Shown: one piece after another, positions 38,531 through 50,086 of the stretch | How positions within the stretch are numbered: the first letter of the stretch is position 1 | How the letters are laid out: every line of letters starts with the position of its first letter | Assembly: GCF_000006565.2 (NCBI RefSeq) | Contig: NC_031472.1 | Coordinates: 1,291,727 to 1,355,726, forward strand | Source: Toxoplasma gondii ME49 | Lineage: Eukaryota; Apicomplexa; Conoidasida; Eucoccidiorida; Sarcocystidae | Length of the DNA: 64,000 nt | Direction of reading: 5' to 3' | Notes under the pieces: generated by a model | What the model was told of the DNA's origin: nothing | What the model saw: only the letters and a program-made list of their open reading frames with translations | Databases searched by the model: none | Program-made: the position numbers and the translations under genes

Positions 38531-41500
38531 CGGATATACGCACAATGAATTTGTGCGGTGAATTTATCGTGTGTCTTTCTGTTTGTCGAGAGCGAGATGC
38601 GCGGAAGTCCGTGTACGATCCGAACGAGCGTCGTTGCCATTTGTTTCTGTTTCAGGCTGGATGCTCTGAGAGCAGCGATTGCAGCCTGCCGTCTGCGTCC
38701 GCCAGCGCTGCAGCTCCCGACTCTGCGTCTGCCTCCACCCGAGATTTTTCTTCCTCTCTCCCAGCTCATCCATAATGCTCTCCCTCTCTCGTACCTTGCG
38801 CGTCCGGCAGGATCGTCTAGTGAGGGCACTGCTTGTCGCAGCGCAGAGAGGAAACTGTGTTGCCAGTGTCTTTCTCGCTCTGCGAGTGTCAAGGAACGAG
38901 GAAAGCCGTCTCTGGTTGTCTCGATTTTCTCTTTAACTCTTGAAACAAGTGTGACTTCGTCTCGGGGGGGTTCTCAGGCGAGGCCCAATAGTGCAAGCGA
39001 GGAACGCCGCCATTTTTGTCCACTTTTGTCTTCAGACACAAGGAATATTTATGTTTTTTGAGTCCAAAGATGCCTTTTTAAAGGACTGTCTATATCCACC
39101 CATCTTCATCAGCCGTGTACATGCGTCAATAAACATCCCGCTTTTTGTGGGTCTGCAAATGTGCCGATCTCTCTGTGGAGGAAGAGAGACCCTGTTCCTT
39201 GTTTCTGAGGACTTTTCTCGTTTTCCGTCTCTTGGACTTTGTCCGTGGATCCCCGCGAACGCCGCAGCACCGGCGCCGCTCCGCACAGAAACCGTTTCTA
39301 TCTCACGCAAGCGCGTTGTGTAGAGAGCTCTAGTAATCGGCCGCTGTCGCTGCAGCGGTCGAGAGAAACCGCTCCGGCCTTCTCAAGACTCAACCTCTCC
39401 GTTCCGCTCTTCTGGCTCCTTTCTCCGCTTCACAGTTGGCTTGAGTTTCTTCTCGTCTTTTGACTCTCTGTGTCCGCTTCTCGCAGGCGCTTTCTCCTCG
39501 CGGCCGCGACAGGACCTTCCTCCGCCTTCGAGAGATGTCGGCCTAACGCGTTCTTCTTCGCTCTGTGCAGATGCGACGAGCTACGAGAATTCTCGCTCTT
39601 TGTCATCCACTTCTTCAGCGAAGGAGCGAGAAAGAGCAAGCGAGAAGCGTCTGACGCTTCGGATGCCGCGCTGTCTTCGCCCGCTCGCGCCTCTCCTCCA
39701 TCAACAGGCGAAGAAGCTCTGCTTCTCTCGGTGAGACATGCGAGACAGATGAGCAAAAGGAGAAAACAGAGTGTGGACTGGCTTGCAACAGCGAGAAGAA
39801 AAGTGGAGAAGGTAGCTGAGAACAGAGGGAAGAACGCCACAACGAAGAGGAAGAGAGAAAACAGGACGGGAGCTCGAGGAAGGAGAAGGAAAGGAACGGT
39901 ACGAGAAAAGCTGGACAGAGTGGAGAAACGAGAGCGAGATGCCACTGAGGAAGAACATGCGCAAACACAGGCAGGATTCTCCCTCAAACGAAAATGCTGA
40001 GCTTGCAGGCAACCTACAGGAGGGAAGAAAGCGAAGCGACGGGGAAGAGAGAGATCGAGAAGAAGAGCAAATGAAAAAACAGCTGAGAGACAGTGTACAT
40101 TTGTCTCTCGAATCCGTCTGCGGCGATTTGACATTTGTGTTTCTCTGTATGCACAGAAACTCGCACTGGACTCCTGTGTACCTGGCCGGAAATCGAGAGG
40201 TCTTCGTCGATTCAACCAATTCGCTTCGCTGGCTATCGTTTACCGTGATCGACGCTCCTCTGGTCGGCACAACGTCGTCAGACGACAGTTTTTCGGAACG
40301 CTTCCTTCCCCAAACAGCGCTCTCGTTGCTGTCTCCTCAGATTCTGGTCTCTCTCCTCTATCGACCCATGCTGTCTTTGCTCTGTGGCGTTCTCTGGTCC
40401 TCGTCTGTCACCATTTTTTCTCCATGTCGCTTTCTCTGGATCTGTGACTCTTCTCAGTCGATTGGCCTCCCGTTTTTCCTCTCGCGACCCCAATCGTTAC
40501 CGTGTGCCTCTCCCTTACTGTGTTCTCTCGTTCTCTTTTTGTTTCTCTTTCTACTTGGTGTTCCTCTCTGTCTCTTTTCTTCTCTGTCTGTTCTCTGTCT
40601 CTTCTCCTTTCTGTCTTTTTCTTCCACTCTGGTTTCCTCGTGCTTCTCTTTTTTTCCTGCCTTTGCCGTCTTCGTTCTCTCTTCTGTCCGGTGACTCGCA
40701 AATTGAGTTTTTCTTTCTCTCTTCAGGAGGTTGTGCTCCACCATCTGGCGGATCCTAAGCTTCTCTCCGCCGCTGCCGTCGCTCCCGCTCCAGGCATCGT
40801 GCCTGGCGCCTCTCCTCGGAGTCACTGGCGTCTCCTCGACGTTTTTGGATCTAGGACAAGATCTTTTTCTTCTCTCGCTCCTCCTTCTCGCTCTTCTTCT
40901 CCTTCTCGCTCTTCTTCTCCTGCTTCGTTTCCTTCGTCTGCTTCGTTTCCTTCGTCTGCTTCGGTAGACTACTCCTCTGTCTCGAGGCCTGAGTTTCTGA
41001 GACGCGAGAGACCGGCTGGGGCGTCTGCTCACCGGCAGAGTCGCAGCGACCCAGAGGCAGACGCAGAAGCCGACGCTGATCTCCTGCAGCTCACGTTTCC
41101 ACTCCTGCCGCTCGGTCCTGTCGGCCGGCGACAGGCTGGCCTGTGTGCCGAGCCAGGTGCGAGAACGTTCAAGAAGGAGACGAAAAAAACGCGCAAAAAG
41201 GGAAAGAAGAAAAAGAATGAAGGAGAGGAAGGAAGAGGGAAAGATGAGAGGAAAGGCAACGACGAAAGTAAGGAAGGAAAAGGGAGCAGAAACGAGAATA
41301 GTGGAGATCAGACGTGTGTTTGCCCAAGGAAACGGATCACACCCTTCGAGTAAAACGCAAGGAAATTACGAAAATAAAGAGGCAAAGGAAGTCTGAGAAT
41401 GACCCATCACTGGAAACCGGCACTGTGATTCAAGCTGTAACAGACACCACAAATTCTGGAGAAAACTGCAGACTCAACTCTTGTCAAGAGCATGTCTCTA

Positions 41501-41534
41501 CACTTTTATCAAACATAGATTTATATTCATGAAA

Positions 41535-41566
<32 letters not shown>

Positions 41567-44500
41567 GCAGATGCTTGCTTGTTTGTTGAACGGATGAATA
41601 GAGAGGTTAGAGATGACAAAGAGGTCGTTTTTCTTATTCTTTCATTTTTCGTAAACTTCTTTTTTTCTCTCGCGTCTTCTCGTCAGGCGCAGCGGCGCAC
41701 AGCCTGATGCTTCACTCGCTGTTTCAGCTGCTGCGTCCTGTAGCGGCGTTTCTTTTTCTCGTTTTTCTGCTTCTTCCTCGAACGCCTCTCTCTTTTATTT
41801 CGCTTCTTCTTATTCTCCTCGTCGCCGGTCTGCGGCTTCTCCCCTTCACACGCACCGCCCGCGTTCGCCTGCTGCGCTCTGGGTGGACAGGTGAGCTGAG
41901 GACGTGGAAAGGAAAGAAAGGAGAGAAAACTGGCAAACGGGGAGAGACGCAGGAGAGTCGACAAAGGGCAGTCGAGCCGGAGAAAGAGGAAGAAGAGAGC
42001 AAGAGACACGAGGGAACAGAAGAGGCATTCGAGAGTCGCAGGTCGAAGAGAAGCGGAAGAAGCGACCGAGGGGAGGATCGAGAAGGACTTCAGCGGAAGC
42101 AGAGAAGACGACCAGGCGAGAATACGACCGCGCAGGAAGGGGAAAGACGAGTAGAGGAAAACGAAGGAGGCAAGAGCCTCAAACAGGAGAATCTTTCTCT
42201 CGGTAGCGAGGGATCTTCGGACGAACGACGGGCATCCAAACTCGCGACTGTGTGTCGGTGCTTCTCCTTATTTCTTTTCGCGTTTCCCGCATTCTGTTTC
42301 CTTCTTTTCATCTTTCTCTCCCCTTCTTCTCTCAGAGTCATCTCGCGAATTCGGTGAGCTTTCTGCCGCATTCATCGTTGCACAATCCTGCTCTTCGGTG
42401 CCGTCTGCTCACGATACGCCAGCTCGGGAGCTTCCCTCCGAAGTCCGAGGAGGCGCGACGCAGGCCGCCGACGAGGCGTCGCGCGTTTCTCTCACCTCGA
42501 AGGCTTCTCGTACGCCTCGCGACGCATTTTGTCGAGTTGCGTCTTCGCTGCTTTCCTTATGGATGGCCGCAAAGCGCGTCGGCTTCCCAGTGGCAGGGAG
42601 GGTGCGAAGGACTTTCTCTCGAATTGCAAAGGAAAGCGGTCTTCGACGGCGAGTCCGCGAAATGCTGCGGCGCGCCGCTCTCAGCCTCACTGCTCGCGAG
42701 GTGGACCTGGACGTCGACTTCCTCGGATGGGAGGTACGTCCAGAGATGTTTTCAGGAGAGCCTGAGGTCGATCTGCCACCGCGCCGAGGCCGGATGCGCG
42801 TCTTGTTTTTTCGGTCTCGAGAAAACTTCTCGCTTGCAGCGCCAGGCAAACAGACTTCGCGACGCACCCTTTGGAGGAGACGGAGCGAAGAGAACGAGAG
42901 AGAGGAAACGGGGAAAAACATGGGAGAGGCCAGGCAGGTGCAGGGAGAGCTCGCGCGGGGAACAGGGGGGAGAGAACGAGAGAAGAAGAGAGATGTCGCG
43001 AGAGGCCGACGTCGCGGAAGAGGCCAAGAAGAGAACAGAGTTCTGCAGAATCGACGGGGAAGAATGCAGAGGTCTGGGTGTCGTGGGTGAGACGTGGACT
43101 GGAACGGAGGAAAAACGAGTCTTCCTCCAGAGGGACAGCGTAGAAAACAGCAAGGACGGTGTCTCGTTCTCGTTCTTTCGCCCAGTCTCATGGCGCTTTG
43201 GCCGTTGCCACTGGGCTGCTCCCCACCTACACGACTCTCCCTGCCTCGGGCGTTCCCCTGTTGCGTCTTCAGATCCGCCGCAATGCCAGTGATCCTTGGA
43301 GTCGCTCGACCGTCGCATGCTTTGTCTCCTTTCGCCGTCTGCAAAGCGATCCTCTCGCTGCTGCCTGTCTCCCTCCTCCCCGAAAGAGTCAACGACAACG
43401 GCTCTCTTCCTCCTTTTCTGCTTCTGCTTCGCCGCCATCTGCTTCGCCTCGATTCACTGGGGGTTCGTATGCAGCGGCGCTCGGACAGCAAGCCGCTTCG
43501 AGTCCGGACTCCGTTCCTTCGCTTCTCTTGAGTATCCTGCTTCTTCTGGGAAGCACTGGGCGGGGGAGGGAGAAGGCCGCCTGCGCGCCGGGGAAGCGAG
43601 ACCTCCTTCTCTGCTCCTTGCTCGCTGCCGGTTTCTTCGAGCATCTTGACTGGATTCGCAATGTCGCAACCTTGGCCAAGACGCGTTCGGATAACCTGCG
43701 TGAGTCTCTCGATCTGCTCAGCTCCGTTTCTCTTCCGCGCTGCTCGCGTTGCTGTCGACATGCGCGTTTCTCGGTCACGACACAGATCCGCGCGATAGTC
43801 GGCGCCGCCGCAGAGACACCCGAGAAACGTAGAGAGCTCCAAAGCAGCCAGACGGTGACAGAGAGGCGGCGTGAAGCGACGACAACACAATTTTGTTCCT
43901 GTTTTCTCTCCTTCGAATGGTGTCTCCTCAGATGCAGAAGCTTGTGAAACTTCCACTGAGTTTTCGGCCTCGACTCACGCCCAGCCTTCCGTTTCTCTGT
44001 CTCCCGCCACTTGCTGCCCCCGTTCTCAAGTTTCGAATCGCTCTGGAGAGACTCTCCTCGCTTCTCTTTCCTCGCCTTCTGCCTCTCCCTCGTCGTCGCC
44101 GGGGACGGAGAGAGGAGGGTGGGATGACACGGTGGAAGTTGCTGCTGCTCTGAACGCGGCGCAGCACAGTCGCGTCGAGGCGCTGATGTTCGCTGGGCCT
44201 GACGAACTGTCTGTCCACCAAAGAGATGTAAGAGAAACGTACAGCCGCTCCTTGCTGCCTCAGTCGCGAAAGTCGTTCCTAGCGCGCGCGACGCAGAAAG
44301 CCGCGTCTGAACGAGTACGCGACAGGCAGATAGATCGACGCACAGCAGGTCGTGGAGAGAAAGCGACGCCTGCAGAAGCGATGCGAATCGCTTCACGTGG
44401 ATGAGATCTCGCGGCTCATCGCAGCGGTGGCGTTTCCGCGGCTTCCGTGCGATCCACAGGCGCCGTCAGAGAGGGATTGTTGGGGATACATCTGCTGTGA

Positions 44501-45259
44501 CACCGAAGGTTTTTTTTACAGTTGAAAAACGACAGGGAAAGAGCTGGAATCCTCTCGCGGCAGTCTGTTAGCTCTTCCTCGAGCCCACTTTCAAGCGTGA
44601 GAAAACGAATGCATTTTCTCCAATGTCTTTTCCTCTGCAGGCGCTTCACATCTTGCTGCGGCGGTACGCAGCCTACGGTGTTTTCCATCGCGACGTTCTT
44701 CTCTTTCTGCATGTCGCGAACTGGAAAGTGAGTTTCTTGAGAAAACGGGAGACAACGAGCAACTCAGTAATTGCAGAAGGAAGGAGAATCCTAACTTCAG
44801 GGAGACAAACGAAAGTGATAATGTAGCTACAAAAGTGACATCGACCTCTTGAGTCAGCCTACACAGAAAGAAGCTTACAAGGTCGACCGGAGAAGGATCT
44901 TGTGAACAGCGGTTCGAGAAATCCAGTTATCGAAAGCAAGAAAAAACAGTAGCCGAACACCAATAGAATACGTAAACATGTTTACGAAACCGGAGAAAGC
45001 GTTAATCTGCAAAGGGGAAAAAGTCACAAAATGTGTGTGACCATCGCCGTCCTTCCAGGAGAATCTCTCTCTCTGCCTCTCCGCAAACAGAAAGGACCAT
45101 TTACTCCATTAAGATGTCTCTCCGTCCCTATATGTATGTCCAGGTTCATATATATATATATATATATATATGTGCGTATGTATACATATGCATATAAATA
45201 TATATATATATATATATATATGTACATATTTATATTTAGATTTATACATGTATCTGCAG

Positions 45260-45293
<34 letters not shown>

Positions 45294-45852
45294 TTCTGCT
45301 ATCCATTGAGATGCACATGTACACATATTTTTTTGTGTATAAAATACGTCAGTGTTCTTCGTTCCGTCGATGCGGCGTAAATCTCTCTACGCATTGCTGC
45401 TCCCGAGATTCGCCTTGCCTCGAGAACTGGCCATGCCGAGCGATGCGGATCACGCAGAAAGATGAAGGTGCGCATGCGTCTTTTCGTCGTTTTATGTACC
45501 TGTAGAAGTGCGGTGTTTTGATTCGTAGAAACTTGGAAGTTTCGCCTTGCGAAGTCCTGGATTTTCACAGGTGCAAGTTGCAGACGCGCTGATTTTCCAA
45601 CTCCTTTCTTGGAAGTCCGCTGCATGCATCGATTGTTTGGAGGCCCGGCATGTGCACAAACAACTCTCGAAATGTAAGTGGTGCCGTTCTTCTCTTCAGC
45701 TTCTTCACTCTCTCCACACTGCGAGGCATTCTCCCTTCAGGTATATGTGCACCTGCCGAGTTGAGTCGTTCTAAATGCGCGAGCATCTACGTCCGTGTTT
45801 CTGTTGGCAGACATCTAATACCACGTATAAGGATATACATACATACATACAC

Positions 45853-45886
<34 letters not shown>

Positions 45887-46938
45887 GTATATATGTATAT
45901 ATGTATGTGTGTATGTGTGTGTGGCCTATGAGTATTTGACCAGAGAATCCATCTTTGATTTTCTTCCTTTTTCTGCCTTTTTCGAGCAGGTTGGGGATAT
46001 GTGTACAGCCATGATCGTCTCGGTCGCCCATGTCTCGTGCTCCGCCTAGGAAATCTTTCGCTGACTTCTTCTTCTCCTTCTTCTTCTCCGTCTGCACTTT
46101 CGTCGTCTGCTTCTCCTGCTGGTTCTTCCGGCGAGAGCGACTGGAAACTTGCCTTTGTGTTTCTCGTGGAAGAGGCGCTGAAGAGCATGGGTCGTGACGT
46201 TGAGCAGCTGGTTGTTCTGCTGGATGCGAGACATGTCTCCTTCAAGAACTTCCCTGTTCCTGAAATCCTGCAAATGCAGGTGATTCTGCAGGCCTTCTAT
46301 CCTGAGAGGCTCGGTGAGAAAGCGAAAAGCGAAGCTGTCGATTCCGTTCCGTTCTGTCTTGTCTCGACAAGAAGGAAAGCTCCTCTGCTTCTTCGAAGCA
46401 TAATCGTGCACATTCATGTTTCGCGTTTCTTTTCCGCTTTGTCGCGTTCTCGGATCTAGGTCAATTTCCTTCCAGTTCTTCTCTGCTCTCCCCTGACTCT
46501 TTTCTGCTTTCTTCCAGTCCGGCGCCTGTCTCTTCGCACTCCTTTCTAGTTCCTTGCAGTTTATTTCTGATTTTTCCCGAATACTTTTCGCTGTTTTGAG
46601 GCATTTCTCTTTCTCGAGGATCATCACTGCAATTCTCCAGAATCCACGCCAGGTTTAGCAATCTTTTCAATCGGTTGCCGCTCCCCGCCAAGTGGATGAA
46701 ACTCCCTCCAGTGCACTTGTCGTTCCTTTCGATTCGCTCGTGCGACCCTGCGACTGCTGGACGCGTCGGTGTACAGCGTCTCTCCTCGTTTCCAAGGCTG
46801 TACTTTATGCTGTGACGATTCGCTGTTCCTCACACTCTTCTGTTCGCTTTTGCACAAACAATCCCCGAAGACGTCCCCTTTTACGTTTGTGTACAACTGA
46901 AGTCTTTCTGCAGGTTGATCACTCTCCACCGCTGCAGT

Positions 46939-46971
<33 letters not shown>

Positions 46972-47821
46972 CTACAGAGAGAGAGACAGAGAGATAGGTA
47001 GATATAGACAGATATAGATACATATAGATAGATATAGATGGATAGATATATGTAAATAAATGAATGCTGAGAGCTGCATCTTTGTACATATGTATATGCC
47101 AATACTGAGAACGCTCTACAAATATAAACAGGTATGCATGGATGTTCGTATACATATACATATATATGTATATATATATATATATATTGCCTCTTGTTGC
47201 CTGTTTTCCCTTGGTCCCAGTGGTTCTTTCGAGCCTGGTTGTGGAGGGAAAAGGAAGAGGAGAAAGAAGAGGAAAGACACGAGAGAAAGCAGTGTGGCTT
47301 TGTCTCCTTCAGGCATCGTGCTGGTCGTCAACGCGAACTGGCAAGCGAAGCTTCTCTGGCTCTCCCTTCGAGTGAGGAACGCAAGAAGAGAGAATCGGAG
47401 AAAAGCTATAATAATGCCTGTGTTATGTTATCTCTGTGTCGTCTTCGTTTTTTCAAGAATATGAACGCAGTGGATGCCGCTGAAGAGAGAGAGAAAATCG
47501 CGGTCGCTCTTCTTTCCTTGGTTCTTCTTGTCTTGTTCGACGACTCAGCGTCCTTCCATCAGTGTTAGTTCTCTTGTTTTTGTCTCTTCCTCTCTCGCCA
47601 TCGCTTCTTCCTTGTTTTCCGTTTCTGCTGTGAGATGTTTTTCGGTCTTGACAGTTTCTTCTAATTTTTCTTCTTTTCTTCCTTTTTAGGCGCAACTGAG
47701 TGGCTCGACCCGGTCGAAGATTTTCTTCCTTCCTTCAGAGCCGAAGAAGCTGCGCGAGTTTCTCCTCACTTTCTTCGAAGAATCTCGTCTGCCCAAGTGG
47801 TGTTTGCAGTGCTTTTCATGA
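33868..47821 (+). CDS. Multidomain lipid-binding protein: ACBP, PH, hydrophobic segment, Sec14/CRAL-TRIO
   Basis: Exons with agreeing phases: 33868-33997, 34720-34802, 35249-37073, 37798-38071, 38656-38819, 39487-39730, 40157-40346, 40727-41156, 41687-41890, 42336-42733, 43186-43699, 43932-44227, then probably 44522-44596, then 44641-44727, 45353-45467, 45584-45673, 45990-46313, 47313-47371, 47690-47821; about 1,870 aa. Residues 15-103 form an acyl-CoA-binding domain (KLYGLFK joined across intron 1, then GWKWETW). Over 500 low-complexity residues follow, with poly-Ser and a Gly-Glu-Arg-rich repeat. A PH domain (about 625-820) starts [16 protein letters not shown] and ends near EALSW. Exon 9 holds two hydrophobic runs, perhaps a membrane hairpin. 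The C-terminus is [81 protein letters not shown]. Lipid or acyl-CoA transfer at a membrane is inferred. Weakest is 44376-44640; a different C-terminal exon is possible. Confidence 0.8.
36115..36215 (+). repeat. (TCT/TCC)n tract coding for poly-serine
   Basis: A pyrimidine-only trinucleotide tract inside the large third exon of the ACBP-PH-Sec14 gene encodes an almost pure serine run. Confidence 0.9.
36736..36822 (+). repeat. In-frame purine minisatellite (Gly-Glu-Arg repeat)
   Basis: AGAGGAGAGAGAAG-type units of 12-24 bases repeat and encode a [12 protein letters not shown] repeat just before the PH domain. Confidence 0.85.
37131..37330. repeat. Minisatellite of about 60 bp in the third intron of the ACBP-PH-Sec14 gene
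   Basis: Three full units and one partial, each containing GAAGCGGAG and GAGAATAAGGCGAGA, sit just after the donor of exon 3. The plus strand is almost all purine here. Confidence 0.85.
38318..38531. repeat. (TA)n and (CATA)n microsatellites in an intron
   Basis: TA runs at about 38318-38345 and 38500-38531 flank TACATACA-type repeats, in the intron between exons 4 and 5. Confidence 0.85.
45147..45285. repeat. Three (TA)n tracts
   Basis: TA runs at about 45148-45171, 45197-45221 and 45259-45282, in the intron before the exon that starts at 45353. Confidence 0.85.
46940..47050. repeat. (TA)n followed by GATA-type repeats
   Basis: A TA run passes into GAGA and then AGATA units, in the long intron that splits the CRAL-TRIO domain. 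Confidence 0.85.
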
Positions 47822-50086
47822 AGCTCCTCCTTGACTATTTTCCGCCTCTTTCTCTTTTCTTCTTCTCTCGTCCTCTACATCCCGTCTATATCGAGCCTCG
47901 TCCGCGAGAGATTCAACGGTCGAATCGAGTAATCACCGCGCGTTTTCTCTCCCTGGTTGCCTGCGTATCTCGAGTTTACCTCTTGACAGCTGTCAGGTTT
48001 CCCTCACTTCCCTCGGCCGTTTCTTTGCATCTGCTTCCCGCAAAAAATTCGCAAAACTCGAATCGAACTGAATATCTCTGTCGCTCTACGATGTGCTTTC
48101 GTCTTTTTTCTCGCACTCAAGGAAATATTTTTCTAAAATAAACTGGAAAAATGTAACACAGAAACAGTCAAAGAGAACTGGCGAAGGACTCTTCGCAGAC
48201 CAATTCTGTGCTGAAAAAAATCCACGTTTCTCCAGGCCGTCTCCTTTACGCATTTCCTGTGTACGTCTTCACATAACCTTCCCTCAATCGAAGCGCATGC
48301 ATACACAACTATAGGACTCATAATTAAATGCATTTGAATCATACGCTAATGCATGTAACTGTAGACAGCCTTCAGTCTGGAGAAAGACACGCATGTCTCT
48401 CGAAGCATCTCTGAATAGGAAAACTGACTGAGAGATAGAGACTTCTCGGCAAAAAGATATAGAGATCGAACTGCACAAAACAAGATGCAGGCATACAGAT
48501 ACGCCAATACGCATATATATGCATATCTCTCGATACCTGCATCTCCTAAAGGAGTCTGCAGAACATGTTTCATATATTTTAGCCTACGTGTCTCCCTCCC
48601 TCTAGATTCCTGCATTTCGATCTCCATGGTCCCCGAGTATAAGCCGCCGCAGTCTAATGTGGACGACGCACTTTGTGCCGTGAGGGAACGAGTGAAGAGA
48701 TCTGCAGAGATACAGCGTGACAGGTTGTTCCTTCTCGTCTGTTCTCAACGTTTACAGTGTTCTCCCAGGCTTCTTTCGAACGGTTGTCGTGGATAACCTG
48801 AGGTTCGCTTGCTTGATTCGCATTTATAGCCGCTCGTTTCCTTCCTTCGAGAGCAGAGAAGAGAAATACGTGAAGGAAGTAGCAAAGACGCGCAACTTCG
48901 AGAAGGAAGCGACTACGAGGTCGAGAGAGGGAGACGCAGGCCGAGAGCACACCAGAAAGAAGAGAAGAGAGAGGCAGAGGAGTCCTGACAGAGACTGGTG
49001 TAGCCGGACACAGACGTCACGCAAGCAAGATAGAGTCTGGGACAGACGCAGAGAAAAACGTTACCAGAGGCAGGGCGCGGCGAGAGAACGAGCGTATAGA
49101 GATGCGAAGAGAAACAGAAGAAAGAAGCTGAAGAGTCGCCGAGAGGACGCGGAAGCAGAGAGAGAGGAAAAGCGTGACAACGGCGAGGCGACGCAGACAA
49201 AGTGTAACTTGGAAGAAGAGCGAAGAGGAAAACCGCAGAGAAGCAGAAAGAAAAAGAGACTCGTAGAAAAGGACAAGTGAAAGTTACCTTCTGCAGCGAG
49301 AGAAGTAGATAGAGAGAGGACAGCATTGTGGCAAGAAAGAACTGTCACTGGAAGAACGTCGAGTTGTTTCCAAAACGTTTTGGAGAAGACTCCCTCACGG
49401 AGCTCTTGTTTTTCCGCGCATGTCTGCATTCGAGGATGCGGCGAAGGCGTTGAGCTCCCACAGTCAATTAAAAAAGAAAAACGAAACAACAACGCGCGAG
49501 TTCAGGTGAGTATGTGCCAGCATGCAAGTTGCGTATACCTGTGAAAGAGAAGAGTGTGAAAGACGCACTGCCTGTCTGCATCCCTTTTCTTCCCCGCAAA
49601 TAAAAACTGGAAGTTCCATGATATTGTACAGCGAAAAACGTTCCTTTTTCAAGTCTCCTTCCCCTCGCTGGACTTTGTCGCGCTCTCCTCCCCAAAGGCC
49701 AACTTCCTCGTCTTCCTCCCCACCTTGAGACTCTCCCTGTTCTTCGTCTCCTTCCTTTGCCCTCCTCTGGCCTCCTATCGCTCGCCTTCACCTCGGTCTT
49801 CTTATTCAGTGATCATTTTTCCTGCTCGGCTCTCGCTTCCCGTTCTTCTTCTTCTCTGCTTCTCTCTCGACGCTCTTCCCCAGTGGAACGGAAGAGAGAA
49901 GAGAAAGAGCGCGAAGGTTGCGCGCGTCTCGAGGAGGAGAAGCGAGAAGCGACAACGCGAGAGAACGCCGCTGCGGGGACTGCGCCGATGAGAAGCTGCG
50001 AAAATCGACGAGATGAATGGTGCGCTTCCTCCCTCCTTCCGCTCTGCAGGACGCGCAGGCGAACGTCTCGAAGCGAGAGGAACTCT
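47822..50086. other. Convergent spacer between the Sec14-type gene and calcineurin B
   Basis: This 2.3 kb stretch holds the two 3' ends. A coding-looking piece at 48606-48723 is listed separately. The span 48900-49280 is purine-rich on the plus strand, and 49640-49870 is pyrimidine-rich. No other gene is seen. Confidence 0.45.
48606..48723 (+). CDS. Candidate extra C-terminal exon of the ACBP-PH-Sec14 gene
   Basis: Between an acceptor-like CCCTCTAG and a donor-like AG|GTTGTT an open frame encodes a hydrophilic, plausible peptide including PEYKPPQSNVDDALCAVRER. Its entry phase would fit a donor inside the last listed exon, after LPKW (T|GTTTGC). That would replace the short tail ending at 47821. 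No family match supports it, so it stays a candidate. Confidence 0.25.

Noticed and set aside
42409..43956. Open frame of 515 codons on the minus strand
   Set aside because: It is antisense to two well-supported exons of the plus-strand ACBP-PH-Sec14 gene, is Arg/Ser/Pro-rich as mirror frames are here, and matches no family.
45339..45465. Alternative frame of the exon near 45353 ([20 protein letters not shown])
   Set aside because: It looks protein-like but meets a stop before any donor, while the neighbouring frame has a donor in the right phase.
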